A stretch of 64,000 nt of DNA from C-114 sp963745405 (GCA_963745405.1 CAVUWY010000002.1:1860001-1924000); one strand, 5' to 3'; positions 15,911 to 26,273 are shown, counted from the stretch's first letter. The notes: a model not told the origin generated them from the letters alone. Translations and numbers: made by a program.

Positions 15911-18881
15911 ATGCTGGTCCTCGGCGTCTTTTCGCTCGTCGGGCCGCCACGGGTCCTCGGCGAGGGCAGTGCGAACCTCGAGGCCAACGGCGGCAAACGG
16001 GCGTTGACCGAGTGGCGCACGAGCCTGTACGGCAACCTCCTGCCGCGGCGGACCCTGTTCAAGGTCTACGCGAAGGCGGGCGAGGAGATCGCCCTCGGGT
16101 CGAGCGGCGTCGGGGTGGGAGCAGGCGATATCGTCGTCTGGACCCCCGGCCACATCACGGCACCCCTGACGGTCGCGCTGCCGGCCCCCGACTTCACCTG
16201 TTCGTCGTCGCAACCGGGCCTCGGCTCCATGACGACCCGGGCACAGGAGGTGGCCGGGCCGACGCCGGCCGCGGGCGGCTATACGCCGTGCATCTACACG
16301 GCGGCCACGACGGGGACCTACAACGTCGCCATGTACGGGCCCGCGGGCGGGGCCAGCGACGTCGACGGGACCGCCGGCAGCATCGCCGCGCCGGCCATCG
16401 ATGCGACGCAGGCGAGCGGCGTGTCGATGTGGGACATCACGGTGCGCAGCATCACGAACCCGAGCACGCCGATCAACGGCCGGGTCTTCACCGATTACCT
16501 CGCCCAGATCACCGGCGGCAACGGCGCGGGGAACCAGGTGCAGTCGACCCTGTGGGCCGTCACCAGCGACGGCTTCGAGTATCGGATCGACCTGCGGGGC
16601 CTGGATCCCAACGGGTACATCCTCTACGGCAACACGGTCGGTTTCCTGAACCCGGATGGGGTCACACCCCTCTACCACGATCTCGTGGCCGACATCAACC
16701 CGCTGTCGGCGATCGAGGGCGGTGTCACCCTCACACCGCCGACCGGCCTGCTCTTCTTCTCCCCGCCCGCCGCGGACCTGCCGTCTTCCATCGTGCCGAC
16801 GCCGGTCGTCCCGACCGTCAACTCGATCACGTTCGAGGGCACGGCAGGCGTCGTGAACGGCAAACCGGGAAGCGTGCTCGGTACCGGCGGCAACATCGTC
16901 TTCGACGGCAACATCGGCGGCGTCGCGCACGTGGTCATCGCGCCCAATCCGGGCGGGATCGGCGGCTGTGCCGGCGCCAACTTCGATCCCACGCTGCCCA
17001 CGAATCGGTCCCTCGTCCGTGTCGTGGCCGCTGGAGTCCAGAACCTCCCCTGGGACGGCAAGGACAACAGCGGCGCGGTGATGCCGGCCTCGTGGACGGG
17101 GAACGGTGGCTCCGGATACTGTTTCGGTGCCACCCTGCACGCCGGCGAATTCCATTTCCCGCTACTCGACGCGGAGAACAGCGTCCTGGGCGGGCCGACG
17201 ATCACATTGCTCAACCCGCCGGGCGGCATCTGTCCGTTCGCCAGTTGCAGCACCGCATTCTTCGACGATCGCGGCTACAAGACGAGCAGCGGCGTCACCG
17301 TCGGCACGGTCGGCTCCATCCTGGCGGGCAATAGCCCACCTCCTGCACCGTACTTCAGCGATACCGGGTTCGACACGACGTCGACGACCATCCGCGCGTA
17401 CGGCGACAACTCCGCCAACGGCTTCGGCAACCAGAAGGGCCTGGATCTCTGGACCTACTTCCCAAGCCAGAACGTCGTCGATCAGCTGTATGTCGTTCCC
17501 CCGGTCACGGCGGACCTCGCGATCATCAAGACGCACGTCGGCGACTTCACAGCGGGAGTAGACGGCGTCTATACCATGAGCGTTCGCAACGTCGGGACCG
17601 GGAGCGTCGCGGGCCTGATCACGGTCAGCGATACGGTCCCGACTGGACTGGTCGTCGTCTCGGCCGCAGGCCCTGGGTGGGCGTGTGGGGTCGTCGGCCA
17701 GGTCGTGACGTGCACCGTCACCCCGGCGGGTGGCCTGGCGGCCGGCGCGAGCCTCCCTGACATCTCCGTGACGGTCAACCCGACGCCGGCGGCGGCCCCC
17801 AGCGTGATCAATACGGCGACCGTCGCAAACGCCAACGATGTGAATCCGGCGAACGATTCCTCCAGCAGTCCCACCGGGATCAATGTCGTCGCCGACCTCG
17901 CGATCACCAAGGACAACGGAACGACCACGGTCGATGCCGGCACCTCGACCACGTACACGCTGGTCGTCACGAACCACGGACCCAGCCCGGTCACCGGCGC
18001 GATCCTGACCGACCCTGCAGTGGCCGGCCTCACCACGACCAGCGTGGCCTGCGCGGCGCCTCCCGGTCAGTGCACCAGCGGAACGACGCCCACGGTCGGG
18101 CAACTCCAGGCCGGGTATGCGCTGCCCACCCTCGACTCCGGCCAGACGTACAGGCTGTCCATGACCGCCGACGTGACCGGCACTTCCGGCAGCGTGGCCA
18201 ATACCGCGACGGTCAGCCCGCCGACCGGGACCACCGACCCCGACGACAGCAACGACAGCGCGACCGACACCGACCCGGTCAATCCAGGCCCGACGCCGAC
18301 GCCGACCACGCCGACGCCGCACACCCACACCGACCCCCACGCCGACACCCACACCGACCCCCACGCCGACACCCACACCGACCCCCACACCGACGCCGAC
18401 ACCGACCCCCACGCCGACGCCCACGCCGACGCCCACGCCGACCCCGACCCCGACACCGGCTCCGACTCCGACGCCGACGCCCACGCCCACGCCCACGCCC
18501 ACGCCGACGCCGACGCCGACGCCCACGCCCACGCCGACGCCCACGCCGACGCCCACGCCCACGCCGACCCCGACCCCGACACCCACGCCGACCCCGACCC
18601 CGACACCCACGCCGACCCCGACATCAGGCCCGACCCCGACCCCGACACCCACGCCGACACCGACATCGGGCCCGACCCCGACCCCGAAGCCGACCCCGAC
18701 CCCGGAGGGCACTGTCAGCGCCAGTGGGGCCGGGACGACACCGCCCCCCACAAACGCTGGGACGACCGTCGTCCCCGACATTTCGGGGACGAGCTGGCTG
18801 GTCGTCTTCGGGATCCCGGCCGGTCTCCTCGCCGTGATCCTCGTCCTCACCCTCGGACGGAAGAGGCGGCGCGACTACTAG
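15911..18881 (+). CDS. DUF11-repeat surface protein with Pro-Thr stalk and C-terminal anchor (frameshifted)
   Basis: A large exported protein of about 990 residues. A hydrophobic signal is followed by about 530 residues of unrecognised beta-rich sequence, then two DUF11 domains (LAIIKTHVGDFTAGVDGVY and LAITKDNGTTTVDAGTSTTY). The frame from 15911 enters a Pro-Thr tract and after base 18319 turns into His/Asp/Ala repeats, ending at 18931. If one base is skipped at about 18320, the next frame reads about 125 residues of alternating Pro-Thr, then SGTSWLVVFGIPAGLLAVIL as a membrane anchor and RKRRRDY before TAG 18881. That is a typical wall-anchor end. I therefore annotate to 18881 and treat the shift as an error or mutation. 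There is no LPXTG motif. Confidence 0.8.
18296..18705 (+). repeat. hexamer-type Pro-Thr coding tandem repeat
   Basis: About 400 bases of imperfect CCGACG/CCCACG/CCGACC units. In the frame of the C-terminal anchor they encode alternating Pro-Thr; in the frame of the upstream protein they encode His/Asp/Ala-rich sequence. Confidence 0.9.
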
Positions 18882-19006
18882 TCACGAACCACTCGGCTCG
18901 GACGGAGAGGTCTAGCGGGGCCGTCGGGTAGCAGACGGCCGACGGCCGCGCTTATACGCGCCCGGGGTACCGGGTCCAGTGCAGGGATCCCGCCACCGCG
19001 CGAGTC
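18882..19006 (+). terminator. region after the DUF11 gene with a candidate terminator hairpin
   Basis: GGCCGTCGG (18919-18927) pairs perfectly with CCGACGGCC (18939-18947) over an 11-base loop, 38 bases after the DUF11 stop. There is no U-tract. The rest of the stretch shows nothing. Confidence 0.4.
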
Positions 19007-19264
19007 CTAACCGCCGCGGCGCGGCCGCTCTGCGTCCTTGGGCGGGCGAGGCTCATGCCCGGGGCGCGGAGGGTTCGGCCTGGTCCCGGGAGCCATGTCC
19101 GGTCGACGGGGTTCCGGGCCGCGCGCCCGGGCCGCTTCGACGTCGACCGCGAATGCGCGTGCGATAGCGGGTGGCACACTGCCGATCCATGCAGCCTCGA
19201 TCTCACGGACCCGGATCGTCTCCTGGTCGCGTCGCTCGCGCTCCCAACTCGAATGCTTCGTCAT
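19007..19264 (-). CDS. possible small charged protein
   Basis: An 85-residue frame opening MTKHSSWERERRDQETIRVREIEAAW, which looks like an amphipathic helix, followed by VPPAIARAFAVDVEAAR and a Pro/Arg-rich tail. I do not recognise it and there is no strong ribosome binding site. It is the only protein-like frame in the 18882-19355 interval, and could still be spurious. Confidence 0.35.
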   Translation of the reverse strand: MTKHSSWERERRDQETIRVREIEAAWIGSVPPAIARAFAVDVEAARARGPEPRRPDMAPGTRPNPPRPGHEPRPPKDAERPRRGG

Positions 19265-19355
19265 CTGGACCCCGTTCTCGTCGGGCCGCGACGGGCCCGC
19301 TCTCCGACGAGTATGCGGGGTAACGCTCGCTACGACCGGGCCGCTCGTCCGGCCG

Positions 19356-20048
19356 TTACTGGACCGCCTTCGCTAGGGCCTCGTCCTGGGCGACCGTGGC
19401 TGTCGTCGCGGTGAGCCCGAAGACCAGCCCGTACGTCCCCTCGTCGACGATGAGGCTGACCTCCTTGATGTTCGTGTAGAACAGGGTCGCGGTCTTGACC
19501 TTCGCGGCCACGCCGATGCCTTTCACCGACTTGTAGCCGGCCGGTGGGCGGGCGATCTCGGAGCGGATGACCTTCTCGGTCTGGGCGCTCAGCTCGAAGC
19601 CGGCCGACTGCCCTTCGGCCCAGGTGCAGGCGCCGGTGTACCCCTTGGGAGCCGCCATCTGCTGCCCCGGCGACAGGTGGAGACCGGTGATCCGCTCGAT
19701 GGTCGCCTGGTCGAGCATGTCGCAGAGGTTCGCCGCCAGCGGCGGCGTGCCGGACGCACCGGTACCGCCCGAAAGAGCGGCAGGGCTCGGGGATGGGACG
19801 GGGCCGCCAGCCGGGGCGGAGCCTCCGGTCGCGACCGATCCCGCCGCTGACGCACCCGCCGCGGTCGGCGCGGCCGACGCCGGGACCGCGGACTCACTCG
19901 CGGGAAGGATGGACGCCGGGGCGGACGGGGACTCAGGCACGGTCGCCGATGACTGGCTCGTGGTGGACCCCGGCGACCCGCTGGCCGCGCTCGAACTGCA
20001 GCCGACGACGGCCAATACGAGCACGATCACCCCGACGAATCGAGCCAT
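19356..20048 (-). CDS. Ser/Ala-rich lipoprotein, DUF3558-like
   Basis: A 230-residue lipoprotein. The signal VIVLVLAVVGC places the lipid Cys at residue 17; then comes a Ser/Ala/Pro linker of about 90 residues and a compact domain starting LCDMLDQATIERITGLHLS and containing CTWAEGQSAGFELS. The two Cys and the spacing resemble DUF3558-type lipoproteins. I use ATG 20048 because the frame upstream to 20201 lacks a signal peptide and is Arg-rich. A similar lipoprotein lies at 46525-47103. Role unknown. Confidence 0.8.
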   Translation of the reverse strand: MARFVGVIVLVLAVVGCSSSAASGSPGSTTSQSSATVPESPSAPASILPASESAVPASAAPTAAGASAAGSVATGGSAPAGGPVPSPSPAALSGGTGASGTPPLAANLCDMLDQATIERITGLHLSPGQQMAAPKGYTGACTWAEGQSAGFELSAQTEKVIRSEIARPPAGYKSVKGIGVAAKVKTATLFYTNIKEVSLIVDEGTYGLVFGLTATTATVAQDEALAKAVQ

Positions 20049-20199
20049 CGACGGTGAGGATACGACGATAGCCGCCGACCACCGTCTCGCCGGCAGCGTC
20101 GACCCGGACGCTACAGGTCGGGACGATTCGGCGACGCGGGCCACCTCTCGCGAGGGTATCGTTCGTCTCGCCCAACGAAAGGTCACCGCCGAGGTCGTC

Positions 20200-20433
20200 A
20201 TGAAGCCGATCGCCGCAGTCTGGCACCACCCGGGAACACCGCCGGGCGTGGGTGCGGGTGTCTATCCAGTCGCCGTCGTCGGGTTCCTGCCGGGCCCGTC
20301 CCTCCTCGCCATCGTGGTCGACTCGACCGGCCGGGTCAATACCGCCCCGGTCGGCGAGGTCGAGATCGTCGATGCGACGGTCCGCGAAGCGGTCGCGACA
20401 GCCAACAGCGGGATCGCCGCGCCCGGACGGTGA
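20200..20433 (+). CDS. hypothetical small protein
   Basis: A 77-residue frame with ATG 20200 and GAGG 5 bases upstream. The sequence (KPIAAVWHHPGTPPG, then YPVAVVGFLPGPSLLAIVVDSTGRV) looks protein-like with a central hydrophobic beta-rich part. The longer frame back to 19567 is antisense to the lipoprotein. It is divergent from that lipoprotein and convergent with the kinase. I do not recognise it. Confidence 0.45.
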   Translation: MKPIAAVWHHPGTPPGVGAGVYPVAVVGFLPGPSLLAIVVDSTGRVNTAPVGEVEIVDATVREAVATANSGIAAPGR

Positions 20434-20495
20434 TCGCGCTCCGCAGGTTCTGAGCCCGAGCGACCGGCTCGCGGCGCCATCGACCTCGGGCGAGG

Positions 20496-22667
20496 TCAGG
20501 CTTCGTTGCCGTCCGTGCCCTGCAGCTGGTGGAAGAGCACGTACATGCTCACCACCAGGGAGATCCCGAACGCGACCAGGCCGATGTACCCGAAGGTCTG
20601 GAATTCGTCGGCCACGTTCGGCTGCAGGAGCACCGCGGCGAGGATCGCCGTCCCGATGAGCTGGCCGGTCACGAGCATGCCGATCGCGACCTGACGCCCA
20701 AGGTCGCCGACCTTGCCGATCTGCCGGTTGAGGTCCGACGTATCGACGCTGACGACGAGCCTGCCCTTCCCGAACTGGTCGAGCCATGACCAGGCGGCCA
20801 TCTCCAGCTCGGGCACGCGGCGCAGGAGCTCCTGACCGACGCGGATGGCCTGGCCCGAGAGGAATCGCTCCACCGCCTCGGGGGCGAGGCGCTCGAGGAT
20901 CGCCGCCCTGGCCTGATCGAAGGCGGCGGCCGCGATGTCGACCTCGACCGAAAGACCTCGAGCCGTCTCCTCCGCCTGGACGACCGCCTTGATGGCGAGG
21001 GTCAGATCGCTGTCGAGGCGCAGGCCGTTGTCGACGACCGCGCCGAGGACGGCGCCGATCCCTTCGCCGATCGAGTCGACATGGGAGTAGATGAGGTACT
21101 GCCGAACGACCCGGTCGATGTCGCGCCGGAAGCGACGCTCGTCCCAGTCAGGCCCCGGTCGTCCGAGGCCGATGAGCGCGTCGGCGATGGCCGCGCTGTC
21201 GGCTCCCTTCAGGCCGAGGAGGAGCTGGATCAGGGTGGTGCGCTGATCCGTGCGCAGCTCCCCGACGAGCCCGAAGTCGAGGAAGATGATCCGCCGGGTG
21301 TCCGGGTCGACGAGGACATTGCCCGGGTGCGGGTCGCCGTGGAAGAACCCGTCCACGAGGACCTGCTTGATCATCGCCCGGATGAAGACCGTCCCCAGGT
21401 GGTTCGTGTCGAGTCCGGCTGCCCGGAGTTGCTCGGCGTCGGAGATCTTGATGCCCGAGACATACTCCGCGGTGAGGACTCGGGAGGTCGAGCGGCTCGT
21501 GTCGACCACGGGTATATGGATCTCCGGAAAGGCCCGCATCGATTCCGCGATCCGCAGGGCGTGGTACGCCTCGTTCTGGTAGTCGAGCTCCTTGATGACC
21601 CCGGCGGCGAACTCGCGGACCATCGACTGAGCGCCGAGTCGATGGGCGAGCTCGAAGCGACGCTCGGCGACCTTCGCGAGCTCCTCGAGGACGCCGAGGT
21701 CGGCCTTCGTCTGAGCCACGATGCGCGGCCGCTGGACCTTGACCGCAACCGTCCGTCCATCGGGCAGGGTCGCCCGGTGGACCTGAGCCGTCGAGGCGGC
21801 GGCGAATGGCTCATGTTCGAACGTGGTGAAGTGCGTTTCGACCGGCCCGCGGAGCTCGTGGACGAGGATGGACTCGGCCTCGGGCCACGGAAACGGGGCG
21901 GCGTCGCTCTGGAGCTTCGACAGCTCCTCGACCAACGCGGGAGGAAGTGCCTCGCCACGGCTGGCGGCCATCTGCCCGAGCTTCACGTAGGTCGGGCCGA
22001 GCTGCTGGAGCAGGATCCTGGTCTTGGCCTCCGGCGTCGCGGCATCGGGCACCGCACGGCCGAGGACGCGCCGCTGGAAGGCCGCCCGGAACGATCCGAC
22101 GGGCGTTCTCTCGATGGCGATGTCGAGCCCGTACTGGTAGATCATGTCGTAGACCTGCTGGAGCCGGACGTTCTCGATGATCCGGCTCCGGCGCGGCGTC
22201 GGGACGGCATCGAGCACCCGCCAGATCGCTCGCCCCCGCCCGGACTCGTCGATGTCGGGGATGTTCAGTCCGAACACGGCGTCGGCGAGCATCGACAGGA
22301 CGGTGAACAAGGCGGCGACCAGAAGGAACCAGAGGATCCGCGGCGATGCGCCGATGGCGAGCTGCGGAGCGAACAGTGACGCCACCCACAACGTGATCGC
22401 GTTGACGACGACGAGGAACGCACCCATGGTCGAGAGGACGAGCCGGCCGGTGAGGGCGACGATGACCGGCCGGACGAACGCGTCGACGACGGCGATCACG
22501 AGGCCGGCGGCCAGGAATGCCCATGCGCCGGCGGCGTCGATCGTGACGATGTGGACCCGCTCAGCGCCGAAGGGGAACGGCTGGGGGACCGTAAGGAGCC
22601 CGAGGAAGGCGAGCACGATGAGCAGGATCAGCGCATCGAGGACGATACCGACCACCAACCGGCGCAT
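20496..22667 (-). CDS. ABC1/UbiB family atypical kinase with holin-like N-terminus
   Basis: A 723-residue protein. The first 130 residues hold four hydrophobic helices similar to phage-holin-4-type proteins. A UbiB/ADCK kinase core follows with the family motif YVKLGQMAASR, the Ala-rich loop FAAASTAQVHRA, lysine in VAVKVQRP, catalytic HGDPHPGNVLVD and metal-binding DFGLVGEL. Two hydrophobic helices close the protein (TGQLIGTAILAAVLL and GYIGLVAFGISLVVSMYVLF). UbiB proteins support quinone or lipid metabolism at the membrane. The ATG at 22667 is preferred over GTG 22676 because AAGGTGG precedes it at good spacing. It follows the diguanylate cyclase by 155 bases on the same strand. Confidence 0.9.
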   Translation of the reverse strand: MRRLVVGIVLDALILLIVLAFLGLLTVPQPFPFGAERVHIVTIDAAGAWAFLAAGLVIAVVDAFVRPVIVALTGRLVLSTMGAFLVVVNAITLWVASLFAPQLAIGASPRILWFLLVAALFTVLSMLADAVFGLNIPDIDESGRGRAIWRVLDAVPTPRRSRIIENVRLQQVYDMIYQYGLDIAIERTPVGSFRAAFQRRVLGRAVPDAATPEAKTRILLQQLGPTYVKLGQMAASRGEALPPALVEELSKLQSDAAPFPWPEAESILVHELRGPVETHFTTFEHEPFAAASTAQVHRATLPDGRTVAVKVQRPRIVAQTKADLGVLEELAKVAERRFELAHRLGAQSMVREFAAGVIKELDYQNEAYHALRIAESMRAFPEIHIPVVDTSRSTSRVLTAEYVSGIKISDAEQLRAAGLDTNHLGTVFIRAMIKQVLVDGFFHGDPHPGNVLVDPDTRRIIFLDFGLVGELRTDQRTTLIQLLLGLKGADSAAIADALIGLGRPGPDWDERRFRRDIDRVVRQYLIYSHVDSIGEGIGAVLGAVVDNGLRLDSDLTLAIKAVVQAEETARGLSVEVDIAAAAFDQARAAILERLAPEAVERFLSGQAIRVGQELLRRVPELEMAAWSWLDQFGKGRLVVSVDTSDLNRQIGKVGDLGRQVAIGMLVTGQLIGTAILAAVLLQPNVADEFQTFGYIGLVAFGISLVVSMYVLFHQLQGTDGNEA

Positions 22668-22821
22668 CTGTCCCACCTTGCTCTGCTGCGCTACCGACGG
22701 CGCGGCCCCGAAGGGCCGACCGTCGCCACACCCGAACGATAGCCCGCGCCGTCGTCGCGAGTCGCGCTATCTCGGAGGGGCGGTGGCTATCCCGGAGAGG
22801 AGGCGATGGGCGGGGGCGGCC

Positions 22822-24207
22822 TCAACCGGCCAGCGGCTGACGGTCCGTGTCGCTGGTCGCGTCCTGTGCGCGGCGGCGCTTGTTGAGGTACATCCGGCGA
22901 TCGGCCACCGCTCGCGCCGCCTCGACGTCGTTCCCGGCGACCGCGGCCACCCCGATCGACAGTCGCGGCCGGATGCCGAACTCCGTGATCCGCCACAGCC
23001 GCTCGGCCCGCCGCATCCGACGCCGGACGGCGATGGCGACCGTCAGGTCGGCTCCATTCAGCAACACGGCGAACTCGTCGCCGCCCATCCGGGTGACGAC
23101 GTCACGGTCGCGGACCGATGAGCTGAGGAGATTCGAGGCGGCCCGGATGAGGGCATCGCCGGCGACGTGCCCGTAGCGGTCGTTGACCGCCTTCAGTCCG
23201 TCGATGTCGCAGGTCAGGACGGAACCGACGAGCGGGTCGGGCGACGCGGCGTAGCGGGCGACCTCGTCGTCCCAGCGGCGACGGTTGGCGGCCCCGGTGA
23301 GCGGATCGGTCTGGCTCATCCGGGCGAGGAGGTCGCGCTCTGCGGCGAGCTCCTCACGGGCGATGGCCTGCGAGATGAGCAGCTCGGCGGCTTCCGCGAC
23401 CGCCCGTCCGATGCGCTGGCACAGCGACGTGAAACCGCGCGGGCGGTCTGCGGCATGGCCGAGCGCCAAGGCGCCGATGCGGGGTCCGACACCGATCGGC
23501 AGGGTGAGGTGCGAAGCGAGCGCCACGCCGTACATGGTCCGCGCCGGCACGTTGGCCTGGTCGAGGATCGGCTCGTCGGCGTCCGTCGCCCCGGCCAGGT
23601 AGAGGTCGATCTCCGGTTCGAGCGGTGCGGCGGTCCGCGAGCCCCGGGCCACTGCCTCCGTGACCGGGACCGCGCCCTGCTGCTGGAGGCGGATGATGGC
23701 CACGTCGCACGACAGGGCCGACGCGGCGACCGTGGCGATGTGATGGAGCGTGTCGCGGACGGTTTCGGGGCGGTACGCCATGAGGTCGCGGACCGCGTGG
23801 ACGAGCTCGAGCTCATCGGCCAGGAGCTTGTCGGCGGGAACACCCTTCGCATCGTCGACGGCCGCGGCCGCAAGCCGGACGGCATCCGCGTCCATCAGTT
23901 CCACGGGTCGGTCGGCTCCGAAGACCACCACGTGGCGCTCGCCGACCGGCACGGCGACCGCGTGGCGAGCGTGATACGGACCGACGATCTGCACGGCCTC
24001 CGGCGACTCGGCGCGTACAGGTGCACCCCGACGCCACGAACGGTCGACGAGCGACGCGTCCCCGTCGGCGATCTCGACGATGCCGGCCCAGCCGGATCCG
24101 CGCCCCGAGCCGCCGATGAGCGCGAACCCCGACACGGTGCGCTCGAAAACGAGGACGTCCATCGATCCGAGGGTGGTGCATCCGCGCCCCGGCGTCTGTA
24201 GCGCCAT
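22822..24207 (-). CDS. GAF-GGDEF diguanylate cyclase
   Basis: A 461-residue soluble enzyme that should make cyclic di-GMP. An unrecognised N-terminal domain (1-125) is followed by a GAF-like domain (about 150-285), a short coiled linker and a GGDEF domain from about 298. The active site is intact: DIDGLKAVNDRYGH and RMGGDEFAVL (GGDEF at 375-379). The inhibitory I-site RxxD (RDRD, 366-369) lies exactly five residues before it, so product inhibition is expected. Start is ATG 24207 or ATG 24162. The C-terminus ends with MYLNKRRRA, as usual for GGDEF proteins. Confidence 0.93.
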   Translation of the reverse strand: MALQTPGRGCTTLGSMDVLVFERTVSGFALIGGSGRGSGWAGIVEIADGDASLVDRSWRRGAPVRAESPEAVQIVGPYHARHAVAVPVGERHVVVFGADRPVELMDADAVRLAAAAVDDAKGVPADKLLADELELVHAVRDLMAYRPETVRDTLHHIATVAASALSCDVAIIRLQQQGAVPVTEAVARGSRTAAPLEPEIDLYLAGATDADEPILDQANVPARTMYGVALASHLTLPIGVGPRIGALALGHAADRPRGFTSLCQRIGRAVAEAAELLISQAIAREELAAERDLLARMSQTDPLTGAANRRRWDDEVARYAASPDPLVGSVLTCDIDGLKAVNDRYGHVAGDALIRAASNLLSSSVRDRDVVTRMGGDEFAVLLNGADLTVAIAVRRRMRRAERLWRITEFGIRPRLSIGVAAVAGNDVEAARAVADRRMYLNKRRRAQDATSDTDRQPLAG

Positions 24208-24385
24208 CGTCCTGTCGCCGCCGTTACCCGTCCGGCGGGGCGCGTCGGCTGCCGGCTCAGCGGCCTCTCAGTCGAGGAAGCGCGGCGACGGTTCGCGTTC
24301 GCGCAGGATCGGCTCTTCGTCATCCGAGCCGATCCCGCGAATCCCGACGTGGTATTACTACTGTCACGTAGGAGGAGATACATAG

Positions 24386-24793
24386 GTGAAGAACCCGCCC
24401 ATCCTGATCTCGGTCCTTGGTTTCTTCGCGGCGCTGGCCGGTTTCGGCTACCTGTTCTTCGGCTTCCGGGCGCTCGGCTTCGACTGGTTCGGGGCGCTCG
24501 GCGACCTGCCGGCGCTCGAACACGTCGGGCTCTGGGGCTGGCTCGCGATCGCCACCGGGGTCATCTGGATCCTCGCTGCATTCGGCCTGTGGGCGCTTCA
24601 GCCGTGGGCCCGGTTCTTCGCCCAGATCATCGCGGGATTCGCGATCTTCGAGGCCGTGCTCGCGTTCATCCAGTTTCCCGGGACCGGCATCGGCTTCGGG
24701 ATGGCGCTCATGCCGGCCCTGATCCTCTGGTATCTCAGCACCGCCGAGGTCAAGGCGGCCTTCGGCGAGGGAGAGCCGGCGGCCGCCGCCTGA
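24386..24793 (+). CDS. small four-helix membrane protein (DUF7144-like)
   Basis: A 135-residue protein with four hydrophobic helices: ILISVLGFFAALAGFGYLFF, WGWLAIATGVIWILAAFGL, FAQIIAGFAIFEAVLAFI and MALMPALILWYL. This is the layout of a widespread actinobacterial-type family of unknown function. It starts at GTG 24386 after a strong GGAGGAG (24370-24376). An A+T-rich patch with TATTAC at 24353-24358 may be the -10 of its promoter. It stands alone, divergent from the diguanylate cyclase. Confidence 0.8.
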   Translation: MKNPPILISVLGFFAALAGFGYLFFGFRALGFDWFGALGDLPALEHVGLWGWLAIATGVIWILAAFGLWALQPWARFFAQIIAGFAIFEAVLAFIQFPGTGIGFGMALMPALILWYLSTAEVKAAFGEGEPAAAA

Positions 24794-24890
24794 CGGTCCA
24801 TCCCGCAGCCTTCTGGGGCGCAGCCGAGGCTGCCTCAGCGCGCGCGCTTATGGATCTCTCGGCCGGGTCGTCCCGCATGAGGCAGCCGCG

Positions 24891-26273
24891 ATGATCCCAG
24901 ATCCCGGCGCCACGCTGCCGCCTGACAGTCCGGCGGCCCTGTCGCTTGCGCATGGCCGTGCGCTCAGGGCGGTGGCGACCCGGAGGAGCCATGCGACCTG
25001 GGCGGCTCCGTCCGACCGGGTCGACCCGGTCGACACCCTCCTTGCCTCGAACGTGGCCCGGATGCCCGAACTCGTGCCCATCCGGATCGGGCGGATGCTC
25101 GAGTCACCGTTCGCGTTCCTGCGCGGGTCCGCGGAGGTGATGGCCGGCGACCTCGCGACCACCCCGCGGTCCGGGTCCATGGTCCAGTTATGCGGCGACG
25201 CTCATCTCCTGAACTTCGGGATCTACGCGAGTCCGGAGCGACGGCTCGTCTTCGACCTCAACGACTTCGACGAGACCGACCGCGGTCCCTGGGAGTGGGA
25301 CGTCAAGCGCCTCGCGGCCAGCTTCGTCGTCGCCTCCCGCGAGAACGGCTATCCGGAGGCGACCAGCCGCGACATGGCCCGAGTCGTGGCCTGGGAGTAC
25401 CGGCGCTCCATCCGGGCCTATGCGGGGATGCGGGCCCTCCAGGTCTGGTACGCCTCGATCCCGATCGAGCGGATCATCGAGCGCGTGGAGCGGGAGCGAG
25501 AGCGTGCCGGCCTCGACATCTCCATCGAGGAGGCTCGGCGGCGAGACCATCTGCGTGCCCTTGGAAAGCTCTCGATCAAGCAGCCAGGCGGGGGCTGGCT
25601 CATCCGAGACCGGCCGCCCCTGCTGCGGCGACTCCCCGACGACGATCCCGGTCGGACGATCCTGCCGGAACTCTATGGGGCCTACCTGCGCTCGTTGGCA
25701 CCGGATCGCCGCGCTCTCGTGGAGAAGCATCGCCTGCTCGACGTCGCCCTCAAGGTGGTCGGCGTGGGCAGCGTCGGGACCCGCTGCTACGTCGCCTTGC
25801 TCGCGGGTCCGGCTGGTGGCCCGCTGATCCTCCAGGTCAAGGAGGCGACGGCCTCGGTCATCGCTCCCTACGTCCTCGGACGGCGCTATCGCCACCAGGG
25901 TGAGCGTGTCGTGACGGGTCAGCGGATCATGCAGGCAGTCTCGGACAGCTTCCTCGGCTGGACGATCTCACCGATCACCGGGACCGAGTACTACGTCCGC
26001 CAGCTCCACGACATGAAGTACGGCATCGATGTCGGCCGCCTCCGCGTGGCGGGGATGCGTCTCTATGCGGAGGTCTGCGCGTGGGCCCTCGCTCGTGCCC
26101 ACGCACGCTCTGGAAACCCCGCCGAGATCGCCGGCTACCTAGGGCCCGGCGACAACTTCGACGTCGCGATCGCCGCGTTCGGCGTGGCCTATGCCGACCA
26201 GACCGAACGAGACCACGCGGCCCTGGTCGCCGCGGTCAAGGCCGGGCGGATCGCGGCCGAGACCGGCATCTGA
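24891..26273 (+). CDS. DUF2252 family protein
   Basis: A 460-residue protein with the family hallmarks FAFLRGSAEVMAGDL, LCGDAHLLNFGIYASPERRLVFDLNDFDET and GPWEWDVKRLAASF, then VVGVGSVGTRCYVALL and VVTGQRIMQ. GDAHLxNFG and the DLNDFDE motif resemble the catalytic and metal-binding loops of protein-kinase-like folds (compare HGDPHPGN and DFG), so DUF2252 is probably a kinase-like phosphotransferase. This is inference. A second member is at 54352-56061. It is convergent with the sulfatase. Confidence 0.92.
   Translation: MIPDPGATLPPDSPAALSLAHGRALRAVATRRSHATWAAPSDRVDPVDTLLASNVARMPELVPIRIGRMLESPFAFLRGSAEVMAGDLATTPRSGSMVQLCGDAHLLNFGIYASPERRLVFDLNDFDETDRGPWEWDVKRLAASFVVASRENGYPEATSRDMARVVAWEYRRSIRAYAGMRALQVWYASIPIERIIERVERERERAGLDISIEEARRRDHLRALGKLSIKQPGGGWLIRDRPPLLRRLPDDDPGRTILPELYGAYLRSLAPDRRALVEKHRLLDVALKVVGVGSVGTRCYVALLAGPAGGPLILQVKEATASVIAPYVLGRRYRHQGERVVTGQRIMQAVSDSFLGWTISPITGTEYYVRQLHDMKYGIDVGRLRVAGMRLYAEVCAWALARAHARSGNPAEIAGYLGPGDNFDVAIAAFGVAYADQTERDHAALVAAVKAGRIAAETGI

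Noticed and set aside
18296..18705. Possible CRISPR-like or satellite repeat.
   Set aside because: There are no spacers; the repeat is a coding Pro-Thr tract within the DUF11 gene.
19567..20199. Open frame upstream of the small gene at 20200.
   Set aside because: It is the antisense of the lipoprotein; only the part after 20200 looks real.
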